Notes: generated by a model from the letters alone, not told the origin. Counted from the stretch's first letter, positions 8,225 to 17,941 are shown. The stretch: 64,000 nt of DNA from Mediterraneibacter massiliensis (GCF_001487105.1 NZ_LN913001.1:1505902-1569901); one strand, 5' to 3'. Numbers and translations are program-made.

Positions 8225-9589
8225 ATGATTAATATGTACGAAGTATCAGAAACGAATAAGATGATCGAGCATGAGAATCTGGATGTGCGTACCATTACAC
8301 TGGGCATCAGCCTTTTAGACTGCATAGATTCCAATCTGGAAGAAGTGAATCGGAAGATCTATAAAAAGATTACTTCTACGGCGGCAAAGTTAGTAGATAC
8401 AGGGGCAGATATTGAAAAAGAATTTGGGATCCCAATCGTGAATAAAAGAATTTCTATCACGCCGATTTCACTTGTAGGGGCAGCAGCGTGCAAAAGTCCG
8501 GAAGATTTTGTGAGCATTGCGAAAACATTGGATAAGGCGGCGAAAGAAGTGGGCGTGAACTTTATCGGCGGCTATTCAGCCTTAGTGTCCAAGGCGATGA
8601 CAAAGAGCGATGAATATTTGATCCGTTCTATTCCGCAGGCTCTTGCGCAGACGGAGAGGATCTGCAGTTCCGTCAATGTAGGTTCGACAAAAACAGGCAT
8701 TAACATGGATGCGGTCCGTTTAAGCGGGGAGATTGTAAAGAGGACGGCGGAGGCTACAAAAGAGCAGGATTCTTTGGGCTGCGCGAAGCTGGTGATCTTC
8801 TGTAATGCTCCGGATGACAATCCGTTTATGGCAGGTGCCTTTTTAGGCGTGACGGAAGCAGACGCGGTGATCAATGTAGGTGTAAGCGGACCGGGAGTTG
8901 TGAAGAAGGCACTGGAAAAGGTGCGGGGAAAAGGATTTGAGGAACTATGCGAGACGATCAAAAAGACAGCGTTTAAAGTAACACGGGTCGGACAGCTGGT
9001 GGCAAAAGAAGCGTCAGAAAGACTGGGAATACCGTTTGGCATCGTAGATCTTTCGCTTGCGCCTACCCCAGCGGTAGGAGACAGCGTAGCGGAAATACTG
9101 GAGGAGATTGGTTTGGAAAGAGTTGGGGCTCCGGGAACAACGGCAGCTCTTGCTATGCTCAATGATCAGGTGAAAAAAGGAGGCGTGATGGCATCTTCCT
9201 ATGTGGGAGGGTTGAGTGGCGCGTTTATCCCGGTCAGTGAGGATCAAGGAATGATTGATGCGGTCAATGCAAGGGCGCTGACGCTGGAAAAATTAGAAGC
9301 GATGACATGCGTATGTTCTGTGGGCCTGGATATGATCGCGATTCCGGGAAGAACATCAGAAAGTACGATTGCGGGAATTATAGCAGATGAAATGGCGATC
9401 GGTATGGTCAACCAAAAAACAACGGCGGTCAGGCTGATCCCTGTTATTGGGAAAGATGTGGGAGATACGGCGGAATTTGGCGGCCTTTTGGGGTATGCTC
9501 CGATCATGCCTGTAAACGAGTTTGGATGCGAGGCATTTGTTGGAAGAAAAGGTCGTATACCTGCTCCAATCCACAGTTTTAAAAACTAA
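8225..9589 (+). CDS. UPF0210 (DUF711) family protein
   Basis: A 454-residue cytoplasmic protein of the UPF0210/PFL-like family, recognised by [14 protein letters not shown] near the start, the central ALVSKAMT and [15 protein letters not shown] segments, and [21 protein letters not shown]. The fold is related to pyruvate formate-lyase-type barrels, but no radical glycine motif or reaction is established. GCGAGG lies upstream. It follows the ACT protein at a 29-base gap, so the ACT protein may act as its regulatory partner. Confidence 0.9.
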   Translation: MINMYEVSETNKMIEHENLDVRTITLGISLLDCIDSNLEEVNRKIYKKITSTAAKLVDTGADIEKEFGIPIVNKRISITPISLVGAAACKSPEDFVSIAKTLDKAAKEVGVNFIGGYSALVSKAMTKSDEYLIRSIPQALAQTERICSSVNVGSTKTGINMDAVRLSGEIVKRTAEATKEQDSLGCAKLVIFCNAPDDNPFMAGAFLGVTEADAVINVGVSGPGVVKKALEKVRGKGFEELCETIKKTAFKVTRVGQLVAKEASERLGIPFGIVDLSLAPTPAVGDSVAEILEEIGLERVGAPGTTAALAMLNDQVKKGGVMASSYVGGLSGAFIPVSEDQGMIDAVNARALTLEKLEAMTCVCSVGLDMIAIPGRTSESTIAGIIADEMAIGMVNQKTTAVRLIPVIGKDVGDTAEFGGLLGYAPIMPVNEFGCEAFVGRKGRIPAPIHSFKN

Positions 9590-9604
9590 GGCGAGGAAAG
9601 AATT

Positions 9605-10465
9605 ATGGGAAAAATTGCGGTTGTAACTGACAGTAACAGTGGAATTACACAGAAAAAGGGAGAAGAACTAGGCATTTCTGTTATCCCGATGCCGTTTTTT
9701 ATAGATGGAGAACTGTTTCAGGAGGACATTACTCTTACACAGGAAGAATTTTATAAAAAACTGGCAGAGGATTCTGCTATTTCTACTTCCCAGCCGGCAC
9801 CAGGAGAAGTGCTGCAGCTGTGGGAGAGCCTTTTGAAGGAATATGACGAGATCGTGCATATTCCGATGTCCAGCGGTCTGAGCAGTACCTGTGATACTTC
9901 TGTCACGCTGGCAGAAAATTATGAAGACCGAGTGCAGGTTGTAGACAATCAGAGGATTTCTGTCACGCAGGAACAGTCTGTGCTGGATGCGTTATATTTG
10001 AGAGATACGGGAAAGAACGCAAAAGAAATAAAAGAAATTCTGGAAAAAGAAAAATTAGAATCCAGTATTTATATTACAGTAGATACATTGAAGTATTTGA
10101 AAAAGGGCGGCAGGATCACGCCGGCGGCGGCAGCGCTGGGAACGGTACTCAATTTAAAACCCGTTTTGCAGATACAGGGAGAAAAGTTAGATGCTTATGC
10201 GAAAGTGAGAGGATGGAAAGCAGCGAAACGTACCATGCTCAGTGCGATCGAACAGGATATAAACACCCGTTTCGCAGGCAAAGAAGAACAGCTGGTGCTC
10301 GGAATGGCCTACACATGCAGTCCGGAAACGGCAGAAGAATGGAAGGGAGAAATACATGCCAGATTTCCGGAGTACGAGATCATGGAGGCGCCTTTATCTC
10401 TAAGTGTGGCATGCCATATCGGGCCGGGGGCACTGGCAGTTACATGTACCAAGAAAGTGATGTAA
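9605..10465 (+). CDS. DegV family (fatty-acid-binding) protein
   Basis: A 286-residue DegV protein. The first domain starts VVTDSNSGIT and has the FFIDGELFQEDITLTQEEFY segment; SSGLSSTC supplies the serines that bind the lipid carboxylate in this family; the second domain carries TLKYLKKGGRI. Members of the FakB type present fatty acids to the kinase FakA for phospholipid synthesis; no fakA lies in this window. It is 15 bases after the UPF0210 gene and is the last gene of the run that starts at polA. Confidence 0.92.
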   Translation: MGKIAVVTDSNSGITQKKGEELGISVIPMPFFIDGELFQEDITLTQEEFYKKLAEDSAISTSQPAPGEVLQLWESLLKEYDEIVHIPMSSGLSSTCDTSVTLAENYEDRVQVVDNQRISVTQEQSVLDALYLRDTGKNAKEIKEILEKEKLESSIYITVDTLKYLKKGGRITPAAAALGTVLNLKPVLQIQGEKLDAYAKVRGWKAAKRTMLSAIEQDINTRFAGKEEQLVLGMAYTCSPETAEEWKGEIHARFPEYEIMEAPLSLSVACHIGPGALAVTCTKKVM

Positions 10466-10494
10466 TATATAGGAGCAGCGTTATATCCTAAGAT

Positions 10495-10585
10495 AAAAAA
10501 GACGACGTCACATGGCTGTATATCTTCGGGCAGAGGCAGAGAACTGCCTGCAACCGGATACACAGCAGTGTACAGTTGTCTTTTT
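10495..10585. other. Folded intergenic element, probable bidirectional terminator or small RNA
   Basis: Between convergent degV and tmcAL. An outer helix pairs 10496-10506 with 10575-10585 (A-run plus GACGAC against GTTGTC plus T-run). A second helix pairs GCTGTATATC (10515-10524) with GATACACAGC (10557-10566), 9 of 10 pairs. An apical hairpin AGGCAG-AGAA-CTGCCT spans 10534-10549. Both strands end in U-runs, so it can terminate both genes, but the long folded interior is more than a terminator needs. It matches no riboswitch consensus I know. Confidence 0.6.
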
Positions 10586-10610
10586 GTATTTTAAGGGCAG
10601 ATTTGTCTGT

Positions 10611-11897
10611 CTATATTTTTATGACAGGTTGATTATATTCGTTTGCGAATGCGGTTTTATACTTGTCGGTTATAACAGAAGTATAAAGGTTCGATGCCAG
10701 TATATCCTGGGTGAGCATTTTTTTGGCAGTTTCTGAGAGGGTTTCTGCATCAGCTGAACGAATAAGAAGAGGCAGTTTGGAATGTTCTGATATGAGGGAC
10801 AAAAGCTTTTCTTTGTCTCTGCGAAACCCCAAAAGACGGGCATATAAATGTCCGCCGCGTACAGCAGTTCCTTTTACATTTTCTTTTTTTATACCCAGCA
10901 TAATATGAAGAAGAGCACGGTTGATGCGTGTCTGCGTGACTTCTCTTGTTTTTAAAAGTTCGCAGAACTGTTTATAATTAAAAAAGTTGTTTAAATTCGC
11001 GCAGATACGATTGGAAAGTTCTTCGGATACATCCATATAACGAAGAAATTCCATAGAATTTTTATTTAGCAGTTTATATTTTAAGATAAGAGAAAAATCA
11101 TTTTGATATACTGGGTAGAGAACACGGTGATAATCTTTCAAAAGTTCCAGGCAGCAGGAAGGAACCTGGTTTTCCAGTTGCCCTAATATATTGGAAAAAG
11201 CAGTGTTGTCAAAGGTTTCTCCATAATGGCTTGTGTGGATGGAGGCACTGGAGTAGGCAAGCAAAGAGCGGATAGCTGAAGCAGAACTATAGCCGTCTGT
11301 CAGTGCAGTATCATGATAGTGAGAATCTTGACGTTTGATCGTATAAGGACAAATAGAACTTTTGGTTTTTATCAGTGCTTTCAGATATTCTATGCCGAGT
11401 ATGTTGTTCGGATCATTTAACAAGGAAGCCTCCTTTTGTAAGCCTGTATAAGAAAAGAGTGCTTCTTGCCTTGCGGCAGGAAAAGAATTTCCTCTTTTTA
11501 AGGAAGCCTGCAGAGCCTGTCGGTACGCAGGTGGTTCTTCTGAAAGAATGTGGGCGATCCGGATTAAACTGTTTAAATCATCACATTCGCTTCCAAAGCA
11601 AAGACAGTCTACTATATTTAAACTGTTTAAAAAAGAAACAGCGCCATAGGCAAATAATTCTGCGCTTCCTGTGGCATAGCAGACGGGAAGTTCGAAGACG
11701 GCGCTTGCTCCGCATTTGAGCGCCATTTCTGCGCGCAGGCGCTTAGGCATGATGGCAGGTATACCTCTTTGCACATAATCGCCGCTCATGATGACGACAG
11801 CCGCATCGGCGCCTGTCACTTTCTTGGCCTCTTCGATGTGATAGCGGTGTCCATTGTGAAACGGATTGTATTCTGTGATCAAACCGACAATTTTCAT
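10611..11897 (-). CDS. tmcAL: tRNA(Met) cytidine acetate ligase
   Basis: Forms N4-acetylcytidine at the wobble base of elongator tRNA-Met from acetate and ATP (Bacillus TmcAL, formerly YlbM). 428 residues with the nucleotidyltransferase motif EYNPFHNGH at 8-16, then VVIMSGDYVQRG and ELPVCYATGSAELFA. AAGGAG stands 7 bases before the ATG at 11897. The frame stays open for 38 more codons upstream, but that part has no family match and runs towards mgtE. It is divergent from mgtE and convergent with degV. Acetate use fits the nearby pta-ackA genes thematically only. Confidence 0.93.
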   Translation of the reverse strand: MKIVGLITEYNPFHNGHRYHIEEAKKVTGADAAVVIMSGDYVQRGIPAIMPKRLRAEMALKCGASAVFELPVCYATGSAELFAYGAVSFLNSLNIVDCLCFGSECDDLNSLIRIAHILSEEPPAYRQALQASLKRGNSFPAARQEALFSYTGLQKEASLLNDPNNILGIEYLKALIKTKSSICPYTIKRQDSHYHDTALTDGYSSASAIRSLLAYSSASIHTSHYGETFDNTAFSNILGQLENQVPSCCLELLKDYHRVLYPVYQNDFSLILKYKLLNKNSMEFLRYMDVSEELSNRICANLNNFFNYKQFCELLKTREVTQTRINRALLHIMLGIKKENVKGTAVRGGHLYARLLGFRRDKEKLLSLISEHSKLPLLIRSADAETLSETAKKMLTQDILASNLYTSVITDKYKTAFANEYNQPVIKI

Positions 11898-11991
11898 AAT
11901 AATCTCCTTGTATATCAATATATGAACTATTATACTATAAAAAGAAGGCTTTTTGTCAGTAAAATCATGAAAGAAAGAGGGTGCGGCAGAA

Positions 11992-13326
11992 ATGGAAAAA
12001 GAGAAAATCATGGATCTGCTGGAAAAACACAGTTACAAGGAACTAAAAGAAGAACTGGAGAACATGCACCCAGTCGATATAGTAGAGATATTAGAAGAAC
12101 TGGATGAAAAGCAGATGATTTTGATATTCCGTCTGCTGGCGAAGGAAGAAGCGGCAGAAGTATTTACAGACATGAACAGTGATATGAGGGAAGATCTGAT
12201 CAATGCGCTGACAGATTCCGAACTTGAAGAAGTCATGGAAGAAATGTATGTAGACGATACAGTGGATGTATTGGAAGAAATGCCGGCAAATGTAGTCGAC
12301 AGACTGCTTCTTGCGACAGATGAAGATACAAGAGTAAAGATCAATGCTCTGCTTCAATACCCGGAGGACAGCGCCGGAAGTATAATGAATGTGGAATATA
12401 TCAGCCTTAGGCGAGAAATGACAGTGGCAGACGCGATCTTGAAAATACGGCAGGTTGGCATCAACAAAGAGACGATCTACACTTGCTATGTAACAGAAAA
12501 GCGGCATTTGATCGGTATGGTAGATGTAAAAGATTTGCTGACAGCCGGAGAATCCAGACTGATCGAAGAAATTATGGATGAAAATGTGCTCTATGCCCGG
12601 ACACTGGACGATCAGGAAGATGTGGCAAAAACGATCAAGAAATATGGTCTTGTAGCAATTCCGATCATCGATCATGAAAATTGTCTGGTGGGGATCGTAA
12701 CAGTAGATGATGCTATGCTTGTCCTGCAGGACGAGACAACGGAAGATATCAGCATCATGGCAGGTGTCAGTCCAAATGAAGATTCCTATTTTGGTACCTC
12801 TGTTTTTAAACATGCGGGTAATCGTACTCCTTGGCTTATGCTGCTTATGCTTTCCGCTACTGTGACGGGGGAGATCCTTGGATATTATGAGGAAGCGATG
12901 GCGATCATGCCGGTTCTGATCACTTTTATCCCTATGCTTATGGGAACGGGTGGAAACTGCGGCTCGCAGAGTTCTACCCTGATCATACGCGGACTTGCGG
13001 TAGGAGAGATTCAGTTTAAAGATATTTTTCGGGTGATATTTAAAGAGATACGGATTGCTTTGATCGTCAGTATGATGCTTGCTTTTGTAAACGGTATCCG
13101 TATCTATATCATGTATGGGCAGAATATCATGCTTTCACTGGCGCTTGGACTTACGATGATCGCAGTGGTGGTGATGGCAAAATGTATCGGCTGTACATTG
13201 CCGCTTCTGGCAAAGAAGCTGGGACTGGATCCGGCGATCATGGCGGCGCCTTTGATCACGACGATATTGGATACGTGTACAATACTCGTATATTTCAATA
13301 TCGTAACAGTCTTTTTTGGATTGTGA
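11992..13326 (+). CDS. mgtE: Magnesium transporter MgtE
   Basis: Homodimeric Mg2+ channel of the inner membrane, 444 residues. An acidic alpha-helical N domain (about 1-125; MHPVDIVEILEELDE repeats) and two CBS domains (about 130-255) form the cytosolic Mg sensor. Five membrane helices follow from about residue 275. The pore motif GTGGNCGSQSS (GGNxGxQ) is intact and GLDPAIMAAPLITT lies in the last helices. The ORF has a GAGGG about 10 bases upstream of its ATG. Regulation in this family is by Mg2+ binding to the protein itself; no M-box element is seen upstream. Confidence 0.96.
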   Translation: MEKEKIMDLLEKHSYKELKEELENMHPVDIVEILEELDEKQMILIFRLLAKEEAAEVFTDMNSDMREDLINALTDSELEEVMEEMYVDDTVDVLEEMPANVVDRLLLATDEDTRVKINALLQYPEDSAGSIMNVEYISLRREMTVADAILKIRQVGINKETIYTCYVTEKRHLIGMVDVKDLLTAGESRLIEEIMDENVLYARTLDDQEDVAKTIKKYGLVAIPIIDHENCLVGIVTVDDAMLVLQDETTEDISIMAGVSPNEDSYFGTSVFKHAGNRTPWLMLLMLSATVTGEILGYYEEAMAIMPVLITFIPMLMGTGGNCGSQSSTLIIRGLAVGEIQFKDIFRVIFKEIRIALIVSMMLAFVNGIRIYIMYGQNIMLSLALGLTMIAVVVMAKCIGCTLPLLAKKLGLDPAIMAAPLITTILDTCTILVYFNIVTVFFGL

Positions 13327-13387
13327 GCACACTGTCAGATGTGTGAGATTGTACTTAAAAATACACATAGAATTCCTACAAATTCCC

Positions 13388-13416
13388 TTGTATACAAAAA
13401 ACATTTGCGCTATAAT
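13388..13416 (+). promoter_or_regulatory. Promoter of pta
   Basis: TTGTAT (13388-13393), a 17-base spacer and a perfect TATAAT (13411-13416), 39 bases before the pta ATG. Confidence 0.83.
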
Positions 13417-13454
13417 AGAAGACAGTGAGAAATTATGAAAGGTGGCTGTAAACC

Positions 13455-14450
13455 ATGGGATTTATTGATGAAATCAAAGCAAGAGCGAAAGCTGACAAAA
13501 AAACGATCGTTCTTCCTGAGACAGAGGACGAAAGAACGTATAAAGCTGCAGAAGCAGTTTTAAGAGAAGGAACAGCAAATCTTATTTTAGTAGGAAACAA
13601 AGAAGAGATCGAGAAAAATAAGAAAGGATATGACATCTCCGGAGCTGTGATCGTAGATCCTGCAGCAAATGCAAAAACGGAAGCTTATATCGCGAAATTA
13701 GTAGAATTAAGACAGAAAAAAGGTATGACAGAAGAACAGGCAAGAGAACTGCTCTTGACCAATTATCTCTACTACGGCGTTATGATGGTGAAAATGGGAG
13801 ATGCAGACGGTATGGTTTCAGGGGCATGCCATTCTACGGCAGATACATTGCGTCCATGCCTGCAGATCCTGAAAACTAAGCCGGGGACAAAGCTGGTATC
13901 CGCTTTCTTTTTAATGGTCGTGCCGGACTGCGATATGGGAGCAGATGGGACATTTATTTTCGGAGATTCAGGCCTGGAGCAGAATCCAGATCCGGAGAAA
14001 CTGGCAAACATCGCACTTTCTTCTGCAGAATCTTTCCGTACATTGACAGGCAAAGAACCGATTGTCGCTATGCTTTCTCATTCCACAAAAGGAAGCGCAA
14101 AGCATGCAGATGTAGATAAAGTGGTAGAAGCCACAAAACTGGCAAAAGAGATGGCTCCGGAACTGAAATTGGATGGAGAGCTGCAGTTGGATGCTGCGAT
14201 CGTTCCTTCAGTCGGAGAGTCAAAAGCACCGGGCAGTCCTGTGGCCGGACATGCCAATGTCTTGATCTTCCCAGATCTGGATGCAGGAAATATTGGATAT
14301 AAGCTTGTACAGAGACTGGCAAAAGCAGAGGCGTATGGACCACTTACACAGGGAATCGCAGCTCCGGTCAATGATCTTTCCCGCGGCTGCAGCGCGGAAG
14401 ACATCGAAGGGGTTGTTGCCATTACAGCAGTGCAGGCACAGGCACAATAA
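13455..14450 (+). CDS. pta: Phosphate acetyltransferase
   Basis: Converts acetyl-CoA plus phosphate to acetyl phosphate, the first of two steps in acetate fermentation. 331 residues, the short single-domain form without the N-terminal DRTGG part. Visible landmarks are KTIVLPETEDERT at the start, DADGMVSGACHSTADTLRP, and PVAGHANVLIFPDLDAGNIGYK near the end. AAAGGTGG precedes the ATG. It lies 79 bases upstream of ackA, giving the usual acetate pair. Confidence 0.97.
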   Translation: MGFIDEIKARAKADKKTIVLPETEDERTYKAAEAVLREGTANLILVGNKEEIEKNKKGYDISGAVIVDPAANAKTEAYIAKLVELRQKKGMTEEQARELLLTNYLYYGVMMVKMGDADGMVSGACHSTADTLRPCLQILKTKPGTKLVSAFFLMVVPDCDMGADGTFIFGDSGLEQNPDPEKLANIALSSAESFRTLTGKEPIVAMLSHSTKGSAKHADVDKVVEATKLAKEMAPELKLDGELQLDAAIVPSVGESKAPGSPVAGHANVLIFPDLDAGNIGYKLVQRLAKAEAYGPLTQGIAAPVNDLSRGCSAEDIEGVVAITAVQAQAQ

Positions 14451-14529
14451 AAAATAAAAGTGTTTCGCGGTGTTTCGGGAGAAGGCGTACGCTAAAATAT
14501 TACAGGAAATCTTTAGGAGGAATAAGGAA

Positions 14530-15726
14530 ATGAATGTATTAGTAATCAACTGTGGAAGTTCATCTTTGAAATTTCAGCTCATTGATGCAGAGTCAGAAAA
14601 AGTTTTGGCAAAAGGAATCTGTGAAAGAATCGGGATAGACGGGCAGTTTACTTATCAGCCGGCAGGCGGAGAAAAGGAAAAGAGCGCAAAACCAATGCCG
14701 ACACATACAGAGGCGATTCAGTATGTGCTGGAGGCGCTGACAAATGAGAAAACAGGTGTTGTCAGCAGTCTGGATGAGATTGGCGCAGTAGGACACCGTA
14801 TGGTGCACGGCGGAGAAAAGTTTGCATCTTCTGTTGTGATCACGGAAGAAGTGAAAAATGCGGTGGCAGAATGTAATGAGTTGGCGCCGCTTCACAACCC
14901 AGCAAATTTGATCGGTGTTGAGGCATGTGAAAAATTGATGCCGGGCACACCGATGGTCGCTGTGTTTGATACAGCCTTCCATCAGACAATGCCTGCCAAA
15001 GCATATATGTACGGACTTCCCTATGAATATTATGAAAAATATAAAGTAAGACGCTATGGTTTTCATGGGACAAGCCACAGCTTTGTATCCAAAAGAGCAG
15101 CTGAATTGATGGCGAAACCATATGAGAATCTGAAAACGATCGTGTGTCATCTTGGAAACGGCGCAAGTGTGACAGCAGTACTCAATGGAAAGTCTGTTGA
15201 TACATCTATGGGGCTTACACCTCTTGAAGGTCTGGTAATGGGAACAAGAAGCGGTGATATCGATCCGGCTATCATGGAATTTATTGCGCACAAAGAAGGA
15301 CTCGATATAGACGGAATGATGAAAGTCCTAAACAAGGATTCCGGTGTGTACGGACTTTCAGGCGGGCTCTCCAGCGATTTCCGTGATCTGACGGATGCGT
15401 CTCTGGCAGGAGATAAAAAAGCACAGACGGCGATGGAAGTATTCTCTTACCGTGTGGCAAAATATATTGGGGCATATGCGGCGGCTATGAACGGTGTGGA
15501 CGATATTGTATTCACAGCAGGTATCGGCGAAAATGATGATATTGTCAGAAGTCAGGTGTGCAGCTATCTTGGTTATCTGGGGATTACATTTGATGAAGAA
15601 AAGAACAAAGGTTTGAGAGGAAAAGAAGAAGTGCTTTCTACACCGGACTCAAAGGTAAAAGTATTTGTAATTCCTACAAACGAAGAACTGGCAATTGCAA
15701 GAGAAACGATGGCGCTCGTAAAATAG
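14530..15726 (+). CDS. ackA: Acetate kinase
   Basis: Acetyl phosphate plus ADP to acetate plus ATP, the substrate-level ATP step of mixed-acid fermentation. 398 residues of the ASKHA fold: [13 protein letters not shown] at the N-terminus, [32 protein letters not shown] and AGIGEND. A perfect AGGAGG stands 9 bases before the ATG at 14530. The upstream in-frame ATG at 14470 has no ribosome-binding site and would add 20 unrelated residues. Probably co-transcribed with pta. Confidence 0.97.
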   Translation: MNVLVINCGSSSLKFQLIDAESEKVLAKGICERIGIDGQFTYQPAGGEKEKSAKPMPTHTEAIQYVLEALTNEKTGVVSSLDEIGAVGHRMVHGGEKFASSVVITEEVKNAVAECNELAPLHNPANLIGVEACEKLMPGTPMVAVFDTAFHQTMPAKAYMYGLPYEYYEKYKVRRYGFHGTSHSFVSKRAAELMAKPYENLKTIVCHLGNGASVTAVLNGKSVDTSMGLTPLEGLVMGTRSGDIDPAIMEFIAHKEGLDIDGMMKVLNKDSGVYGLSGGLSSDFRDLTDASLAGDKKAQTAMEVFSYRVAKYIGAYAAAMNGVDDIVFTAGIGENDDIVRSQVCSYLGYLGITFDEEKNKGLRGKEEVLSTPDSKVKVFVIPTNEELAIARETMALVK

Positions 15727-15741
15727 TATAGAATACACCTC

Positions 15742-15769
15742 TTGACAAACGATATTTACATGCTATAAT
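15742..15769 (+). promoter_or_regulatory. Promoter of the DUF177-rpmF unit
   Basis: Consensus TTGACA (15742-15747), 16-base spacer and extended TGCTATAAT with TATAAT at 15764-15769. The start site expected near 15776 rules out the in-frame ATG at 15777 as a leadered start. Confidence 0.88.
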
Positions 15770-15797
15770 AGTTTAGGTGTGGATAGGAGTATCAGTT

Positions 15798-16328
15798 ATG
15801 TTAATCAACCTGTCAGACGTAATGTCGGACCGGCATGAGACGTTGGATAAAACAGTGGAACTTAAGATGGATGTGTTCGAGTCTAAAGCAGGAAAATTTT
15901 CCATTGTGGAGAAGACTCCGGTGCATGTAAAGGCAGAACATGTCAGAGGAAAAGAGATGTTCCTATGTGTACAGACGAGTCTTGTTATAGAGATTCCCTG
16001 TGACAGATGTCTGGAAAATGTCCGGCAGGAATTTGTGCTGGATATAAAAAAGCATGTAGATCTGGATGTGCCGGATGCAGAGTTGACAGAAGAACTGGAT
16101 GAGTCCAACTTTATTATTGACGGATGTAACCTTGACATAGAGAAATTACTCTATAATGAGATTTTGATAGGATGGCCGGTGAAAGTCCTGTGCAGGGAAG
16201 ACTGCCGGGGAATCTGCAGTACATGTGGTCAGAATCTGAACGAGGGTTTTTGTAACTGTGAAGATACGGGGCTTGACCCTAGAATGTCGGTTGTCCGTGA
16301 CCTATTTAAGAATTTTAAGGAGGTGTAA
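15798..16328 (+). CDS. DUF177 (YceD family) protein
   Basis: A 176-residue protein of the DUF177/YceD family, almost always encoded just before ribosomal protein L32, as here (3-base gap). The family has been tied to 23S rRNA accumulation in plants and bacteria; the exact activity is not settled. It carries clustered cysteines (CDRC, then CREDCRGICSTCGQNL and FCNC) that could bind zinc. AGGAG stands 8 bases before the ATG at 15798. Confidence 0.92.
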   Translation: MLINLSDVMSDRHETLDKTVELKMDVFESKAGKFSIVEKTPVHVKAEHVRGKEMFLCVQTSLVIEIPCDRCLENVRQEFVLDIKKHVDLDVPDAELTEELDESNFIIDGCNLDIEKLLYNEILIGWPVKVLCREDCRGICSTCGQNLNEGFCNCEDTGLDPRMSVVRDLFKNFKEV

Positions 16329-16331
16329 CCT

Positions 16332-16511
16332 ATGTCAATCTGTCCAAAGAATAAATCTTCAAAAGCAAGAAGAGATAAAAGAAGAGCAAACTGGAAGATG
16401 AGCGCTCCCAACCTGGTGAAATGCAGCAAATGCGGAGAACTCATGATGCCTCACAGAGTGTGCAAGGCGTGCGGCTCTTACAACAAAAAAGAAATCATTT
16501 CTGTAGATTGA
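16332..16511 (+). CDS. rpmF: 50S ribosomal protein L32
   Basis: A 59-residue basic protein of the large ribosomal subunit. The N-terminus has the KNKSSKARRDKRRANWKM block typical of L32. Two cysteine pairs (CSKC and CKAC) form the zinc ribbon, so this is the Cys4 (C+) type. AAGGAGGTG upstream overlaps the end of the DUF177 gene, consistent with one transcript. A strong terminator follows. Confidence 0.97.
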   Translation: MSICPKNKSSKARRDKRRANWKMSAPNLVKCSKCGELMMPHRVCKACGSYNKKEIISVD

Positions 16512-16520
16512 TCAGAAATG

Positions 16521-16558
16521 AAAAAAGGCGTAAAAACTTTGTGTTTTACGTCTTTTTT
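16521..16558 (+). terminator. Terminator after rpmF
   Basis: AAAAGGCGTAAAA pairs with TTTTACGTCTTTT (one G-U) and is followed by a run of seven T. Confidence 0.93.
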
Positions 16559-16560
16559 TA

Positions 16561-16589
16561 TTGATTTTTCATATGTTTTCCAGTAGAAT
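16561..16589 (+). promoter_or_regulatory. Promoter of plsX
   Basis: TTGATT (16561-16566), 17-base spacer, TAGAAT (16584-16589). It directly follows the rpmF terminator and lies 29 bases before the plsX start. Confidence 0.75.
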
Positions 16590-16618
16590 AATTGTCAGTA
16601 GCGATAGGAGGAGAGATC

Positions 16619-17647
16619 ATGTCTGATATAACAAGAGTAGCCCTGGATGCGATGGGCGGAGATAATGCGCCGAAAGAAATCATCAAAGGGGCAGTAGAGG
16701 CTGTGAAGGCAAGAACGGATATCCATATCTTGCTGACCGGACAGGAGGAAGTGCTGAAAAAAGAATTAGCAGAATATACCTATCCGCAGGACCAGATTGA
16801 GATCGTCAATGCTACAGAAGTGATCGAAACGGCAGAACCGCCGGTAATGGCGATCCGCAGGAAGAAGGACTCTTCACTCGTAGTTGCAATGAATCTTGTG
16901 AAAAAGAAAGAGGCAGATGCTTTTGTGTCGGCTGGTAGCAGCGGGGCTGTTCTGGTAGGAGGACAGGTTCTGGTCGGGAGGATCAAAGGTGTGGAGAGAC
17001 CGCCATTAGCACCGCTCCTGCCTACATTAAACGGTGTATCCTTGTTGATTGACTGTGGGGCAAATGTAGATGCTCGTCCGTCTCATCTGGTACAGTTTGC
17101 GAAGATGGGGACCATTTATATGGAAAATGTACTTGGGAAAAAGAATCCGACCGTAGGAATCGTCAATATAGGTGCGGAAGAAGAAAAGGGAAACGCACTT
17201 GTAAAAGAGACATTTCCACTTTTAAAGGCATGCAAAGACATTCATTTCATCGGAAGTGTAGAAGCCAGAGATATTCCATACGGAGCGGCAGATGTACTCG
17301 TTTGTGAGGCTTTTGTAGGAAATGTGATTCTTAAACTTTACGAGGGTGTAGGCGCTGCGTTAGTCAAGAAGATTAAAAAAGGTATGATGAGTTCCATGAG
17401 AAGCAAAATAGGGGCGCTTCTGGTAAAACCGGCACTGAAAGCTACTTTAAAAGATTTTGATTCCAGTGAACATGGCGGAGCTCCGCTGCTGGGATTAAAT
17501 GGACTGGTTGTCAAAACCCATGGAAGTTCGACTTCAAAAGAGATATGCAATTCGATCATCCAATGTCTTACATTTAAGGAACAAAGGATCAATGAGAAGA
17601 TAAAAGAAGCGATCCAGAGGACAGAGAATGAAGAAAAAGAAGAATAA
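16619..17647 (+). CDS. plsX: Phosphate acyltransferase PlsX
   Basis: Makes acyl-phosphate from acyl-ACP, the entry to phosphatidic acid synthesis with PlsY (encoded at 31.7 kb) and PlsC. 342 residues. Starts VALDAMGGDNAPKEII; other family landmarks are SAGSSGAVLVGG and DVLVCEAFVGNVILK, with EHGGAPLLGLNG near the end. AGGAGG stands 7 bases before the ATG at 16619. Acyl carrier protein follows 23 bases downstream, so enzyme and substrate carrier share a transcript. Confidence 0.96.
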   Translation: MSDITRVALDAMGGDNAPKEIIKGAVEAVKARTDIHILLTGQEEVLKKELAEYTYPQDQIEIVNATEVIETAEPPVMAIRRKKDSSLVVAMNLVKKKEADAFVSAGSSGAVLVGGQVLVGRIKGVERPPLAPLLPTLNGVSLLIDCGANVDARPSHLVQFAKMGTIYMENVLGKKNPTVGIVNIGAEEEKGNALVKETFPLLKACKDIHFIGSVEARDIPYGAADVLVCEAFVGNVILKLYEGVGAALVKKIKKGMMSSMRSKIGALLVKPALKATLKDFDSSEHGGAPLLGLNGLVVKTHGSSTSKEICNSIIQCLTFKEQRINEKIKEAIQRTENEEKEE

Positions 17648-17670
17648 GCAGGAAAGAAAGGAAAAAAGTT

Positions 17671-17901
17671 ATGGAATTTGAAAAATTACAGGAAATTATT
17701 GCAGACGTATTAAATGTACAAAAAGAAGATATCAGACCGGAGACTACGTTCGTGGACGATCTAGGGGCAGATTCATTGGATATTTTCCAGATTATCATGG
17801 GGATTGAAGAAGAATTTGACATTGAGATTGACAATGACGAGGCAGAGAAAATTACGACCGTACAGGATGCGGTAGATCAGATAAAAAAGGCTGTTGAATA
17901 A
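17671..17901 (+). CDS. acpP: Acyl carrier protein
   Basis: A 76-residue acidic carrier for fatty-acid synthesis. The phosphopantetheine serine is in LGADSLDIFQIIMGIEEEF. Helix 3 (DNDEAEKITTVQDAVDQI) is intact. AAAGGAAAA precedes the ATG. A terminator follows before rnc. The IFQ after DSLD, where E. coli has TVE, is within family variation. Confidence 0.96.
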   Translation: MEFEKLQEIIADVLNVQKEDIRPETTFVDDLGADSLDIFQIIMGIEEEFDIEIDNDEAEKITTVQDAVDQIKKAVE

Positions 17902-17917
17902 TAGGAATGGAAGAAAT

Positions 17918-17941
17918 GAAAAAGCCCCTATGGGCTTTTTC
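17918..17941 (+). terminator. Terminator between acpP and rnc
   Basis: GAAAAAGCCC-CTAT-GGGCTTTTTC, a perfect 10-bp stem whose second arm ends in T-run. rnc begins 22 bases later, so rnc expression depends on readthrough unless another promoter exists. Confidence 0.88.

Noticed and set aside
10495..10585. Known riboswitch or SRP RNA
   Set aside because: No consensus core of SRP RNA, c-di-GMP, THF or preQ1 elements could be matched by eye, and it lies between convergent genes rather than upstream of one.
12091..12813. 240-codon minus-strand frame inside mgtE
   Set aside because: No ribosome-binding site or known domain; the plus-strand frame is an unambiguous MgtE.
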